Origin: Prevotella sp. oral taxon 376
Lineage (GTDB): Bacteria > Bacteroidota > Bacteroidia > Bacteroidales > Bacteroidaceae
Assembly: GCF_003043945.1 (NCBI RefSeq)
Contig: NZ_PYXG01000002.1
Coordinates: forward strand, 124,001-188,000
Direction: 5' to 3'
Length of the DNA stretch: 64,000 nucleotides
Positions 49,084-57,543 of this stretch are shown here, piece after piece (positions within the stretch are counted from its first letter, which is position 1; every line of letters starts with the position of its first letter). The position numbers were made by a program, and so were the translations under genes. The notes under the pieces are model-generated. The model was not told the DNA's origin and searched no databases. It saw only the letters and a list, made by a program, of their open reading frames with translations.

Positions 49084-49946
49084 ACTTCTGCTGCTTCGCG
49101 GTTTGGCAGGCAATGTAATGTGTAAATGCCTGTTGTCTCGACCACCTTGGTGATGGTATTACAGATTCTGTTGTAGATGTCGATATCCCATTTCATGGCC
49201 GAGCACGACGGGAGGAAGGAGGTAAATGCCTCGACTGGGGGAAGCTTCTCGATGCTGTTGGCTTCTGCCCGGTCAATTCGAGTTATTGCTCCCAAACGAG
49301 CTTTTGCATTGCGATAGCATGGTGTCTTGCCGCTCCATGGACTGCCATAGATGAATGGCTCACCATCAATAATCCTTATAATGGGATTATCGTCATTCAT
49401 TAAGTCGCAGCCAGACAGATAACGAAGCCACATGCTGACTTGTGTACTCTTTCCTGTTCCACTTTTGGCGATGAACGCATAGCCATATCCTTTCTGCCGA
49501 ACCAGCGAGGCATGGATCAGCAACACCTGTTTCCTGCTCCCGGCAAAAGCAAAGATCAGCATGAGGGCATTGTTGAGTCCGAAGGAGCGCATGTTATAAT
49601 TACCGTTTAGGGCACACTTGCATTCGCGGAAGTTCTTGTCGCTTTCTAACAGGCAGCAATCAGCTCCATTAATGTTTTTGATAATATATTGATACCCGCC
49701 ATCATCTATCCTGTCTACGATCGTATCCCCATTACCTGTATCAAAAGCCCGGATTCGTTCCCTTCGTTTTTTTGGAATCGGCCTTAAAGAGTCATCTATC
49801 GTCAATTGGAAGAAAAGATCCCCTTTAAGCTCGTTTACCCGAAAGGGTTCGAAGGATGGAAGAAGAGTCATGGAATTAAGGCTACCTTCTTTGAAGATAA
49901 TCCTTATATTCAGTTCAGCTATTTGGAAATGGTTGATGCTATCCAT
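49059..49946 (-). CDS. HPr-kinase-like P-loop protein
   Basis: A 295-aa cytoplasmic protein. Walker A AKSGTGKSTQVSMWLRYLSG (about residue 162) is followed by DLMNDDNPIIR, a combination typical of HPr-kinase-like proteins in peptide-modification clusters rather than of true HprK, which has a different signature loop. The N-terminal 150 residues are unassigned beta-rich sequence. Such proteins phosphorylate small proteins or peptides in known lasso-type clusters. It overlaps the peptidase gene by 25 bp, so the pair is translationally coupled. Confidence 0.75.
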   Translation of the reverse strand: MDSINHFQIAELNIRIIFKEGSLNSMTLLPSFEPFRVNELKGDLFFQLTIDDSLRPIPKKRRERIRAFDTGNGDTIVDRIDDGGYQYIIKNINGADCCLLESDKNFRECKCALNGNYNMRSFGLNNALMLIFAFAGSRKQVLLIHASLVRQKGYGYAFIAKSGTGKSTQVSMWLRYLSGCDLMNDDNPIIRIIDGEPFIYGSPWSGKTPCYRNAKARLGAITRIDRAEANSIEKLPPVEAFTSFLPSCSAMKWDIDIYNRICNTITKVVETTGIYTLHCLPNREAAEVCNKAISR

Positions 49947-49993
49947 GAAACGGTGTTAGTGAAAAATACCTAACGGGACATAATTCAATCCCT

Positions 49994-50503
49994 TTATTGA
50001 GAATCGTCTGTAATCCGGTTTTCTTTGGGAAGCTTTTTCCCCTTCTTCTTGCTTTCGTCGATTTTAGGAGTTGGCAGTTCTGTTACTTGCTCTTCATGAC
50101 CGACAACTTTGAATTTGAACTCGTTCCCTGTCAGATACTTAACCTTATAATGCCCATCCTTGGAATATCTCTTGCGTAACTTCACAAGTTTTTTCTCCGC
50201 ATTCTTCAGAGTCAAGCTATATAAGATGATGCATGTGCGATGCTCCAATCCGATTGAGTTAAAATAATCGCGAAACTGGTCTGCATATTCAGTACGACCC
50301 GACAAGAACTTACTTTTGGATTCTATGGTGGCATTATCTATCTGTTGGACATCCGTGAAATAAACAGTAGAATCATTGAATGAAGCTGAAAATCCAAAAG
50401 CATATATGGTGGCTTTTTTATTAGATGCTGATACATTCATTGCGACCAATAGCATTAAGGCCGTAAATATCACTTTTAATCTCAATTCCAATTTACTTCC
50501 CAT
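49994..50503 (-). CDS. Exported protein of unknown function
   Basis: A 169-aa protein with signal peptide LKVIFTALMLLVAMNVSAS and a strongly basic, Lys-rich C-terminus (DESKKKGKKLPKENR). The middle (KATIYAFGFSASFNDSTVYFTDVQQID) looks like a compact alpha/beta domain. I do not recognise the family. It starts 15 bp after rpoD and ends 47 bp before the kinase-like gene, so it belongs to the rpoD transcript, the accessory cluster, or both. Confidence 0.6.
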   Translation of the reverse strand: MGSKLELRLKVIFTALMLLVAMNVSASNKKATIYAFGFSASFNDSTVYFTDVQQIDNATIESKSKFLSGRTEYADQFRDYFNSIGLEHRTCIILYSLTLKNAEKKLVKLRKRYSKDGHYKVKYLTGNEFKFKVVGHEEQVTELPTPKIDESKKKGKKLPKENRITDDSQ

Positions 50504-50518
50504 TTCTTTGATTTATTA

Positions 50519-51382
50519 TTACCCTAAGTATGATTTCAAGAGTTTGTTCTTTGTATTCTTTCTAAGTTTGCGAATAGCTTTCTCTTTTATCTGTCGAACT
50601 CTTTCTCGAGTTAACTGAAATTTATCGCCAATTTCCTCTAATGTCATTTCGGGTTGATTGATACCGAAAAAGCACTCGATAATATTGCGCTCCCTCTCAT
50701 TGAGAGTGGATAATGCCCTGGAAATTTCTTCTCTCAGAGAATCCATGACCAGTTCTTTGTCTGCCAAAGGAGCATCATTATTAGGAAGAATGTCCAACAG
50801 GCTGTTATCCTCTCCATCCATGAATGGCGCATCAACGGAAACATGGCGGTTGTTGTTCACTTTGAGGGCATCTTCTATTTTGTCTTCAGGCAAATCTATG
50901 TTTTCCGCAATCTCATCAATGCTTGGGCGGCGTTCATTTTCTTGCTCGAATTTATTGAGCAGCCGATTGATTTTATTGACAGAGCCCACTTGATTAAGGG
51001 GCAATCTTACAATGCGGCTTTGCTCTGCAATTGCCTGCAAAATGCTTTGACGAATCCACCATACGGCATACGAGATGAATTTAAACCCTCTGGTTTCGTC
51101 AAATTTCTCGGCAGCCTTAATTAGTCCGAGGTTTCCCTCGTTGATCAAGTCCGGTAAACTCAATCCCTGATTCTGATATTGCTTGGCAACAGAAACCACA
51201 AATCTCAAATTGGCTTTCGTCAGTTTTTCAAGTGCCTTATGGTCCCCTTCCCTGATTTTCTGAGCCAATTCCACCTCTTCCTCAACAGTGATAAGATCTT
51301 CCTGTCCTATTTCCTGCAAGTACTTATCGAGTGATTGGGTCTCTCGATTGGTGATGGATTTTGTGATTTTTAGCTGTCTCAT
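50519..51382 (-). CDS. rpoD: Primary sigma factor RpoD/SigA
   Basis: A 287-aa sigma-70 factor. Start [21 protein letters not shown] at 51382; this short form without region 1.1 is the primary sigma of Bacteroidales. Region 2 holds [20 protein letters not shown], the -7 recognition helix; region 4.2 is [20 protein letters not shown]. It is closer to the classic Bacteroides RpoD than the copy at 30982 ([19 protein letters not shown]). It should recognise the TAnnTTTG promoters found throughout the window. Confidence 0.93.
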   Translation of the reverse strand: MRQLKITKSITNRETQSLDKYLQEIGQEDLITVEEEVELAQKIREGDHKALEKLTKANLRFVVSVAKQYQNQGLSLPDLINEGNLGLIKAAEKFDETRGFKFISYAVWWIRQSILQAIAEQSRIVRLPLNQVGSVNKINRLLNKFEQENERRPSIDEIAENIDLPEDKIEDALKVNNNRHVSVDAPFMDGEDNSLLDILPNNDAPLADKELVMDSLREEISRALSTLNERERNIIECFFGINQPEMTLEEIGDKFQLTRERVRQIKEKAIRKLRKNTKNKLLKSYLG

Positions 51383-51520
51383 TAGGCATCCGGTTTTATG
51401 CTTCAATGCAAATTTACTCAATTTACCTAATATGAGCAAATTTTTCCTTATCTTTTTACGAGAAGGGGGAACAATTATACATTGCTCCCCCCAATATGAT
51501 ATTTTACCTTTTCAGATTAT

Positions 51521-52987
51521 TTATTCGTTAACTTGAACAGCAAAATAATCACGCTTACCGGTGGGCCAAATACCCTTAATATAGAGTACGGGGTCTTTGC
51601 TTGTAGATGCTTTTTTCACGGCATCCTGCAAGTCGGTAATGGTTTTGATAGAAGAGTCATTCGCATTCTGGATGATAAAACCGGCATTGATACCCGCATT
51701 CTTAAATGCGCCCTTCCCAACTTTCAATACTTGAAGACCATAAGCAATCCCCAGTTGCTCCTTAATCTCATTGCCAACAGGAGCAAAACTGCCGCCGAGC
51801 ACATCGAGATCGGCCGTCTTAACAACTTTCGTGTTACCTTGGGCGTTTTTTAGAGTTACGGTCTTACTTATCTTTTTCTTGTTGCGGAGATAGGTTATGG
51901 TAACCTGATCCCCGGGACGCTTCTTTGCAAGCATTTCTTGCAGTTCTGCCATCTTCTTGACTTGCTTGCCATCAACACTGGTGATGACATCGCCCTTCTC
52001 AAGGCCTGCCGCGGCACCAGCTCCATCTGCATCCACTCCATTCACATAAATTCCATCGTTTGTTCCAAGGTCTGCCGTTACGCCCTTTTCTTTTTGGGCG
52101 TTGATATAGTTAAGTACATCCCCTCCGCTGATTCCAAGGACCGCACGCTGAACCGTACCGTATTTTTTCAAATCGTCCACAACCTTGTTCATGATAGATG
52201 TCGGAATAGCGAAGCCATAACCACTATAAGATCCAGTCTGTGAATAAAGCATGGCATTGATGCCGACAAGTTCCCCCTGCGTATTGACCAAAGCGCCTCC
52301 CGAGTTGCCCGGATTTATCGCTGCATCAGTCTGTATAAAGCTTTCTATTCCATTTGTACTGGCATATAGTGAACGAGCCTTAGCACTGACAATACCTGCG
52401 GTTACGGTGTTGTTCAAGCCATAGGGATTGCCTACTGCGATTACCCATTCGCCGACTCTCAGCTTGTCGGAGTCGCCGATGGGAAGAGTGGGAAGGTCCT
52501 TGCCATTGATTTTTATAAGTGCCAAGTCCGTCGAGGGATCAGTACCAATGATGCGTGCAGAGAACTCACGATTATCATTCAATGTTATTGTCAATTCATC
52601 AGCACCACTTACCACATGGTTGTTGGTAACGATATAGCCATCGGAACTGATAAGCACGCCACTTCCCGTAGCCTCTTTTTTGGGAGTTTGAATCTGCTGT
52701 TTGCGCGTGCCGCCCTGTCCCTGTCCGAATCCGAAGAAATCACCGAAAAAATCGTCAAATGGACTTGATTGCACATCTACAGTCTGTGTTTTTGAATTCT
52801 GAACATATTTGATATGTACGACAGCGGGCAAGGCTTTGTCCGTTGCGTATGTCAAGTCAACCGGCTGACCAGGTACGGCAGAAGGACTTGATGATTCTGC
52901 CGCATAAACCTTCATGAGTGAGCCTGCTGACAATCCCAATGCTACGACGCACATAGCCGCAAGCAAATACTTTGAAATCTTTTTCAT
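51521..52987 (-). CDS. DegP/HtrA-family Do-like serine protease
   Basis: A 488-aa periplasmic protease/chaperone with signal peptide MKKISKYLLAAMCVVALGLS. The trypsin-like domain shows the triad: His in VTNNHVVSGAD, Asp in STDLALIKI and Ser in NPGNSGGALVN. Two PDZ domains follow (LEKGDVITSVDGKQV at about 320 and a degenerate one ending the protein). A Gly/Gln-rich insert (FFGFGQGQGG) sits in the N-terminal loop. It degrades misfolded envelope proteins. Confidence 0.94.
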   Translation of the reverse strand: MKKISKYLLAAMCVVALGLSAGSLMKVYAAESSSPSAVPGQPVDLTYATDKALPAVVHIKYVQNSKTQTVDVQSSPFDDFFGDFFGFGQGQGGTRKQQIQTPKKEATGSGVLISSDGYIVTNNHVVSGADELTITLNDNREFSARIIGTDPSTDLALIKINGKDLPTLPIGDSDKLRVGEWVIAVGNPYGLNNTVTAGIVSAKARSLYASTNGIESFIQTDAAINPGNSGGALVNTQGELVGINAMLYSQTGSYSGYGFAIPTSIMNKVVDDLKKYGTVQRAVLGISGGDVLNYINAQKEKGVTADLGTNDGIYVNGVDADGAGAAAGLEKGDVITSVDGKQVKKMAELQEMLAKKRPGDQVTITYLRNKKKISKTVTLKNAQGNTKVVKTADLDVLGGSFAPVGNEIKEQLGIAYGLQVLKVGKGAFKNAGINAGFIIQNANDSSIKTITDLQDAVKKASTSKDPVLYIKGIWPTGKRDYFAVQVNE

Positions 52988-53328
52988 ACCTTAAAATATT
53001 TAATTAGTTTCTATTCTTTTTTCTACAAGTTTGGGAGGATGATTCCCGCCTTTACAGCAGTCATATCTGTTAAGACGCTTGCAATTCCCACTGTTTTGAT
53101 TTAACTGCAAAAATAGGCGCAAAGTTTGTTAAACTGCCATTATGTCCATTATCTTTATTTCATTTTAACATTTCTTTTTCTTCGGTTAAGTTATCTTAAT
53201 TTCGGCAACACTTAATTTTACATTCATTTATAATCTTGACAGCCCTTAAAGCCCAGCCGGCCAACGCCTCTTCTATTACTGTAGATGCAATTACATACAT
53301 CCTGTTTTTATTTTTTGCCCCCAGAGTA
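52988..53328. promoter_or_regulatory. Intergenic region upstream of the Do-like protease and rnpB
   Basis: No gene is supported. On the minus strand TATTTTTG (53108-53115) is a candidate -7 box for the protease gene, giving a leader of about 115 nt. The right part leads into the rnpB promoter. Confidence 0.5.
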
Positions 53329-53358
53329 TTTGCTTTCTAAGAAAAAATACTATCTTTG
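53329..53358 (+). promoter_or_regulatory. Promoter of rnpB
   Basis: TTTG (53329-53332), 18-bp spacer, TATCTTTG (53351-53358), ending about 10 bp before the predicted 5' end of RNase P RNA. Confidence 0.7.
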
Positions 53359-53367
53359 CAACGGAAT

Positions 53368-53760
53368 GGCAGACTCCCGGCTTTGTCGCTGGTCTTATGA
53401 AAGACGAGAGGAAAGTCCGGGCAACAGAGAGCACTCCACTTCCGAAAATAGAAGCTATTGGCGACAATAGGGTAAGGCAGAAGAGAATGACCGCCCGATA
53501 CAATACTGAACTTCGCAAGGAGAACAGGCAAGTCGGGTGAGGGTGAGAAGGTGGTGTAAGAGACCACCGGGCAGTGGGTGATCACTGTGCCGTGCCGCTG
53601 GAGGTTGCAAGTTCATGTATACCATCGCCTGAGGGCTGCTCGCCCGAAGCTTTGCTGCGATGGAGGGTAGAATGCTTGAGGCGCAGGGCGACTTGCGCAG
53701 TAGATAAATGATGAAGCTCCTCTTTGAGGATACAGAACCCGGCTTATCAGGAGTCTGCTT
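53368..53760 (+). ncRNA. rnpB: RNase P RNA, bacterial type A
   Basis: The catalytic RNA that trims tRNA 5' leaders. The P1 helix is visible as GCAGACTCC (53369-53377) paired with GGAGTCTGC (53750-53758). Conserved core segments GAGGAAAGTCCGGGC near the 5' end and ACAGAACCCGGCTTA near the 3' end bracket about 390 nt. A TTTCC-TTTTTT tract follows directly as the terminator. Exact ends are predicted from P1. Confidence 0.96.
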
Positions 53761-53794
53761 TCCTTTTTTATGTCTCATCATCAATTTGTCCATT

Positions 53795-54202
53795 ATGGAA
53801 GATAGCATCCTGAACGATTTTGAACACAGCGTAACCGATAAGATAAAGAAGTTCGGAAAGACGGCCGGTTTCCCCATGCCGGAAGATTACGGCATAACGA
53901 AAGAACTGCTGGACGACTACCTCTTTGACAAACAGGCGCTGATTGACAGTCTGGGGTCGGAAAAATCCCAATATACCCAGGCGGGCATACTGATTGTCCT
54001 TCCTGTCATTATCGCTGCTGCATTTCCCGAGGAAAGTCTTCCCGGAGGCGCGTTGGGCGGCTCGCTCATCTCAATAGCAATCGGAATTGTACTTGCCTTG
54101 CTGGTTGCCGGCATACAACGCCTCATTCGCAGGATTCGATTAAGGCGTCTGTACGACGCGAAAATAGAGAATTATATAGATAAGGTTCTTAATTACGAAT
54201 AA
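53795..54202 (+). CDS. Small membrane protein of unknown function
   Basis: A 135-aa protein started at MEDSILNDFEHSV (53795); an earlier in-frame start would lie inside rnpB. Two hydrophobic stretches (AGILIVLPVIIAAAF and LISIAIGIVLALLVAGI) suggest a two-helix membrane hairpin, followed by a basic segment RLIRRIRLRRL. The N-terminal half is charged. I recognise no family. It lies 7 bp before the DUF1232 gene and 35 bp after rnpB, with no promoter motif between. Confidence 0.6.
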   Translation: MEDSILNDFEHSVTDKIKKFGKTAGFPMPEDYGITKELLDDYLFDKQALIDSLGSEKSQYTQAGILIVLPVIIAAAFPEESLPGGALGGSLISIAIGIVLALLVAGIQRLIRRIRLRRLYDAKIENYIDKVLNYE

Positions 54203-54209
54203 GCTTACT

Positions 54210-54617
54210 ATGGGTTTACCTGATTTTATGAAATACAAAGACAAGTTCACTCCAAAAGGATTTGTCGAGAAAATACAAAGAATTGCCAAGCGCGCCGGAG
54301 CCAAGATGGTCTACGGGGCACTCTTATTGTTCTATACCCTTGACAGCGACAAAGTGTCAGTGAAAGACAAGGCCATCATCATCGGGGCACTTGGCTATCT
54401 GATTTCTCCCGTGGATGTCATTCCCGACGCTATCCCACTGGCAGGGTTGAGCGACGATCTTGCCGTATTAATCTATGTAATTCATAAGGTATGGAACGAG
54501 GTCTCCGAGGAAGTTAAGGAAAAAGCAAAGGCCAAGCTGACCAAATGGTTTGACGAGGACGAAATCAAAGAAGCCGACAATCTTTTTCTTGAAGACCCTA
54601 ATCAAGACCCCGTCTAA
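54210..54617 (+). CDS. DUF1232 (YkvA-like) protein
   Basis: A 135-aa protein. The core ALGYLISPVDVIPDAIPLAGLSDDLAVLIYV is the DUF1232 signature, with two short hydrophobic helices. An amphipathic N-terminus and an acidic tail surround it. The family is widespread and functionally uncharacterised, likely membrane-associated. It is in one unit with the preceding membrane protein. Confidence 0.9.
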   Translation: MGLPDFMKYKDKFTPKGFVEKIQRIAKRAGAKMVYGALLLFYTLDSDKVSVKDKAIIIGALGYLISPVDVIPDAIPLAGLSDDLAVLIYVIHKVWNEVSEEVKEKAKAKLTKWFDEDEIKEADNLFLEDPNQDPV

Positions 54618-54673
54618 CGCTCCTATTCAAGATTTTATCCCCTGTTTATTCACTAAAAATACATAAACACAAC

Positions 54674-55156
54674 ATGAAAGTTAGAAACATATTGGCACTA
54701 ATGCTATTCGCGGGAATTTTCACTTCCAGCTGTTCCAATAAAAATGCGAACCAGAAAATTGCGCAGACAAGTCCGGATTCTGTTTCTGATAAGAAGCAGA
54801 ACACAATGGAAATGACCCTGGAAATGTTTAATGAGCGGATTATGGACATGAAGAATAATCCCAATAAATGGGCCTATAAAGGTACTCGCCCGGCCATAAT
54901 AGACTTTTATGCTACTTGGTGCGGCCCGTGTAAGATAACTGCGCCGATATTAGACTCTTTAGCTTTTGAATATAAAGGAAAACTTGAAGTGTATAAAGTC
55001 GATGTCGACAAACAGCGTGAATTGGCTTCCATGTTTGGAATAGAATCTATTCCCAGCCTGCTCTTCATCCCAATAAAGGGACAACCGCTGATGCAAGTCG
55101 GGGCTATGGGAAGAGCAGACCTTGAAAAAATCATCAAGGAAAAACTGCTCAAGTAA
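54674..55156 (+). CDS. Thioredoxin-like lipoprotein
   Basis: A 160-aa exported lipoprotein: MKVRNILALMLFAGIFTSSC holds the lipobox (Cys20). The thioredoxin fold spans residues 60-160 with the active site ATWCGPCKITAPIL and the cis-Pro in SIPSLLFI. The redox-active CGPC pair suggests an oxidoreductase or chaperone facing the periplasm. A 391-bp gap follows, containing the palindromic array. Confidence 0.9.
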   Translation: MKVRNILALMLFAGIFTSSCSNKNANQKIAQTSPDSVSDKKQNTMEMTLEMFNERIMDMKNNPNKWAYKGTRPAIIDFYATWCGPCKITAPILDSLAFEYKGKLEVYKVDVDKQRELASMFGIESIPSLLFIPIKGQPLMQVGAMGRADLEKIIKEKLLK

Positions 55157-55302
55157 TTAAGAAAACATCCTGCATCCCGCATTTATCCAAAACAGATAGA
55201 TAAATGCGCTCCGTATCTGAAGTTGCCATAAGAAAGCGACAAACGGAAGACCTGCTTTATGGGATATAGACAGCTAAGCTATAAAAGGCGGCTTCCCATT
55301 CC

Positions 55303-55365
55303 ACAAAATCGCCGAATTTGTCAGACGAAATCGGCGAAATTGTCGGACGAAATCGGCGATTTTGT
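55303..55365. repeat. 22-bp-period palindromic array, ACAAAATCGCCGAAATTGT class, locus D
   Basis: Units at 55303 (ACAAAATCGCCGAATTTGT), 55325 (ACGAAATCGGCGAAATTGT) and 55347 (ACGAAATCGGCGATTTTGT) with spacers CAG and CGG. Unit 3 differs from the reverse complement of unit 1 at two positions. The rest of the 55157-55547 gap shows no gene I would support. Confidence 0.9.
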
Positions 55366-55535
55366 CAAGCATAAGCTACTATCTGTTCGACAGGAAGATG
55401 GGAAAACGGGGGATAGAAAGCCTCTTTCTCATTTCCGGGCAACTATGAACTATCTGCTGATATCAAGAGTTGCCTTAATGCTGATAGCATTATTTGATTT
55501 TTAAAAATTCGCTTTCATATTCCATTTTTTATATT

Positions 55536-55543
55536 TATCTTTG
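55536..55543 (+). promoter_or_regulatory. Promoter -7 box of the DUF4375 gene
   Basis: TATCTTTG sits only 4 bp before the ATG at 55548, so transcription would begin at or just after that ATG. Either the mRNA is leaderless or the true start is the Met at 55602. Confidence 0.5.
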
Positions 55544-55547
55544 CATC

Positions 55548-56054
55548 ATGAAAGAAGTGAAGATTCGGGATTCTGTTCTTAAGGAAGCTGCCGAAGCCGG
55601 AATGGACGAGTTTGTGAAGGCCTTTCTGAAAGCAATTCACGAGGCAATAGGCGGCAATCTGAACGCGGAGAACATGCACGAGCTTAGCAGCGACCAAATA
55701 ACCTTGCTCGGTTGGGAGGCCTTGCACGACGAGGTCATGGACGGTGGATTCGTTCAGCTGATTCATAATGGATGGGGAGCGTTCATCTTTCGCAATCCTT
55801 TTGACAAGGCCATTCGCGAGTGGGGCTTACCCCAATTGTGTAGTCTCATTCGGAAAGGGCATAAGCTCTACTTCGCGCATCATGACGAAATAGAGCGGGA
55901 TTGTTCAGACGAGGAATTCATGGCCTTGTTTGAAAAACATCCTGCTTTCGACGAGCTCGACGATGAGTTCTTGGAACATGAGGAGGAGTTCACTGCTTCC
56001 ATTGCTCATTATATTGACGAGCATATAGAGGATTTCGCAACGATAGAACAATGA
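55548..56054 (+). CDS. DUF4375-like protein
   Basis: A 168-aa cytoplasmic acidic protein. [31 protein letters not shown] is characteristic of DUF4375-type proteins (a G-G-F-x-Q motif), and the C-terminal third is very acidic. Function unknown. The ATG at 55548 is so close to a good -7 box that the Met at 55602 ([12 protein letters not shown]) is an alternative start giving 150 aa. Its stop overlaps the smpB start (ATGA). Confidence 0.75.
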   Translation: MKEVKIRDSVLKEAAEAGMDEFVKAFLKAIHEAIGGNLNAENMHELSSDQITLLGWEALHDEVMDGGFVQLIHNGWGAFIFRNPFDKAIREWGLPQLCSLIRKGHKLYFAHHDEIERDCSDEEFMALFEKHPAFDELDDEFLEHEEEFTASIAHYIDEHIEDFATIEQ

Positions 56055-56530
56055 ACAAACAGGGGCAAGACATAAGAAAGAAAAGTCCTGTACAGATACG
56101 CAATAAGAAGGCGTCTTTTGAATATTACTTTGTCGACACCTATACCGCGGGGATGGTACTTACCGGAACGGAAATCAAGTCGATCCGCGCCGGCAAGGCC
56201 TCGCTCGTAGACTCCTATTGTGTTGTCGAAAAAGGGGAAATTTGGGTTCGGGGAATGAATATCAGTCCCTATTTCTACGGGTCTTTCAGCAATCACGAGG
56301 CCAAGGGCGACCGCAAATTACTACTCAACAAACGTGAGATACGCCGGCTGGAAGAAGCAAGCAAGGATGTCGGCTATACCATCGTTCCCACTCTCATCTT
56401 TATCGATGAGCACGGAAGAGCCAAGATGGACATAGCCTTGGCCAAGGGCAAGAAGGAATTTGACAAGCGCCAGACACTGAAGGAAAAGGAAGACCGGCGG
56501 GAGATGGACAAAGCCATGAAGCACTATTAA
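56051..56530 (+). CDS. smpB: SsrA-binding protein SmpB
   Basis: A 159-aa protein that brings tmRNA to stalled ribosomes. The N-terminus [37 protein letters not shown] and the C-terminal tail [23 protein letters not shown] are diagnostic. It overlaps the DUF4375 stop by 4 bp. The tmRNA gene itself is not in this window. Confidence 0.96.
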   Translation: MNKQGQDIRKKSPVQIRNKKASFEYYFVDTYTAGMVLTGTEIKSIRAGKASLVDSYCVVEKGEIWVRGMNISPYFYGSFSNHEAKGDRKLLLNKREIRRLEEASKDVGYTIVPTLIFIDEHGRAKMDIALAKGKKEFDKRQTLKEKEDRREMDKAMKHY

Positions 56531-56618
56531 TGGTGCTATAAGTTTGTTTTCTCAGAAAGTACACAGACATGTTCCTCGCTTTTATTTAAGTGAAATATTT
56601 TAAAAATACCGCACATCT

Positions 56619-56650
56619 TTTGGCGTTATATCTAAATTGAAGTAATTTTG
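56619..56650 (+). promoter_or_regulatory. Promoter of map-tsaD-cinA
   Basis: TTTG (56619-56622), 20-bp spacer, TAATTTTG (56643-56650), 23 bp before the map ATG. Confidence 0.7.
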
Positions 56651-56673
56651 CATCGGAATAAAAAAAGAAACGG

Positions 56674-57537
56674 ATGTTTAAGAAGAAGAGAAGATGGCAT
56701 TGCCTGCCGGGGCAGGAACCTACGGAACTTGACAAAACCATAATATATTGGGAGAATAAGGGGAAAGAAGTGCCAACGCGTGAGTTGGTGAAGACTCCTG
56801 AACAAATAGAGGGAATCCGTATTGCCAGTGCCGTTAATACGGGCTGTTTAGACGCTGTTGCTGCCGAAATTCATGTAGGAATGACAACCCAGGACATTGA
56901 CGACATCTGCATGGAATATTGCAAAGAGCACAATGCGATACCAGCAAGTCTTAACTATGAAGGCTTCCCGAAAAGTGTATGCACCAGTATTAACGAGGTT
57001 GTTTGCCATGGTATTCCGAAGAAAGAAGATGTCCTTCAAGAGGGAGACATCGTCAATGTGGATATGACTTTGAGCGTAAACGGATATTTTGGGGACGCAT
57101 CCCGCATGTTCGTTATCGGCGGAAAAACCACTCCAGAGAAAGAGAAGCTCGTTCGTGTAGCTAAGGAGTGCCTTGATATTGGCGCGGAGGCGGCAAAACC
57201 TTATTGCTTTGTCGGTGATATCGGGCATGCCATTCAGAAGCATGCGGAGAAAAACGGATTCAGCGTCGTGCGCGATTTGTGTGGGCATGGGGTAGGCCTT
57301 GCCATGCATGAAGAGCCGGATGTAATGCACTATGGGCACAGAGGGACGGGCATGCTGTTGGTTCCCGGCATGGTCTTTACCATTGAGCCAATGATCAATA
57401 TGGGCACATGGAAAGTTTTTATAGATGCTGACGACCCGTATGGCTGGGAAGTTATCACCGCGGACGAGATGCCGTCGGCACAATGGGAGCACACCTTCCT
57501 GATGACCGATAACGGCGTTGAAATCTTAAGTTATTGA
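56674..57537 (+). CDS. map: Methionine aminopeptidase, type I
   Basis: A 287-aa metalloenzyme that removes initiator Met. The N-terminal 40 residues (MFKKKRRWHCLPGQEPTELDKTI) are an extension beyond the core enzyme. The pita-bread fold shows the metal ligands in NVDMTLSVNGYFGDASRMF (two Asp), CGHGVGLAMHEEPDV (His) and FTIEPMIN with WEHTF (Glu). It heads a unit with tsaD, 6 bp away, and the CinA-family gene. Confidence 0.95.
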   Translation: MFKKKRRWHCLPGQEPTELDKTIIYWENKGKEVPTRELVKTPEQIEGIRIASAVNTGCLDAVAAEIHVGMTTQDIDDICMEYCKEHNAIPASLNYEGFPKSVCTSINEVVCHGIPKKEDVLQEGDIVNVDMTLSVNGYFGDASRMFVIGGKTTPEKEKLVRVAKECLDIGAEAAKPYCFVGDIGHAIQKHAEKNGFSVVRDLCGHGVGLAMHEEPDVMHYGHRGTGMLLVPGMVFTIEPMINMGTWKVFIDADDPYGWEVITADEMPSAQWEHTFLMTDNGVEILSY

Positions 57538-57543
57538 GAACAT

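Noticed and set aside
56848..57492. 214-codon minus-strand frame
   Set aside because: Antisense shadow of map; the sense strand holds all metal ligands.
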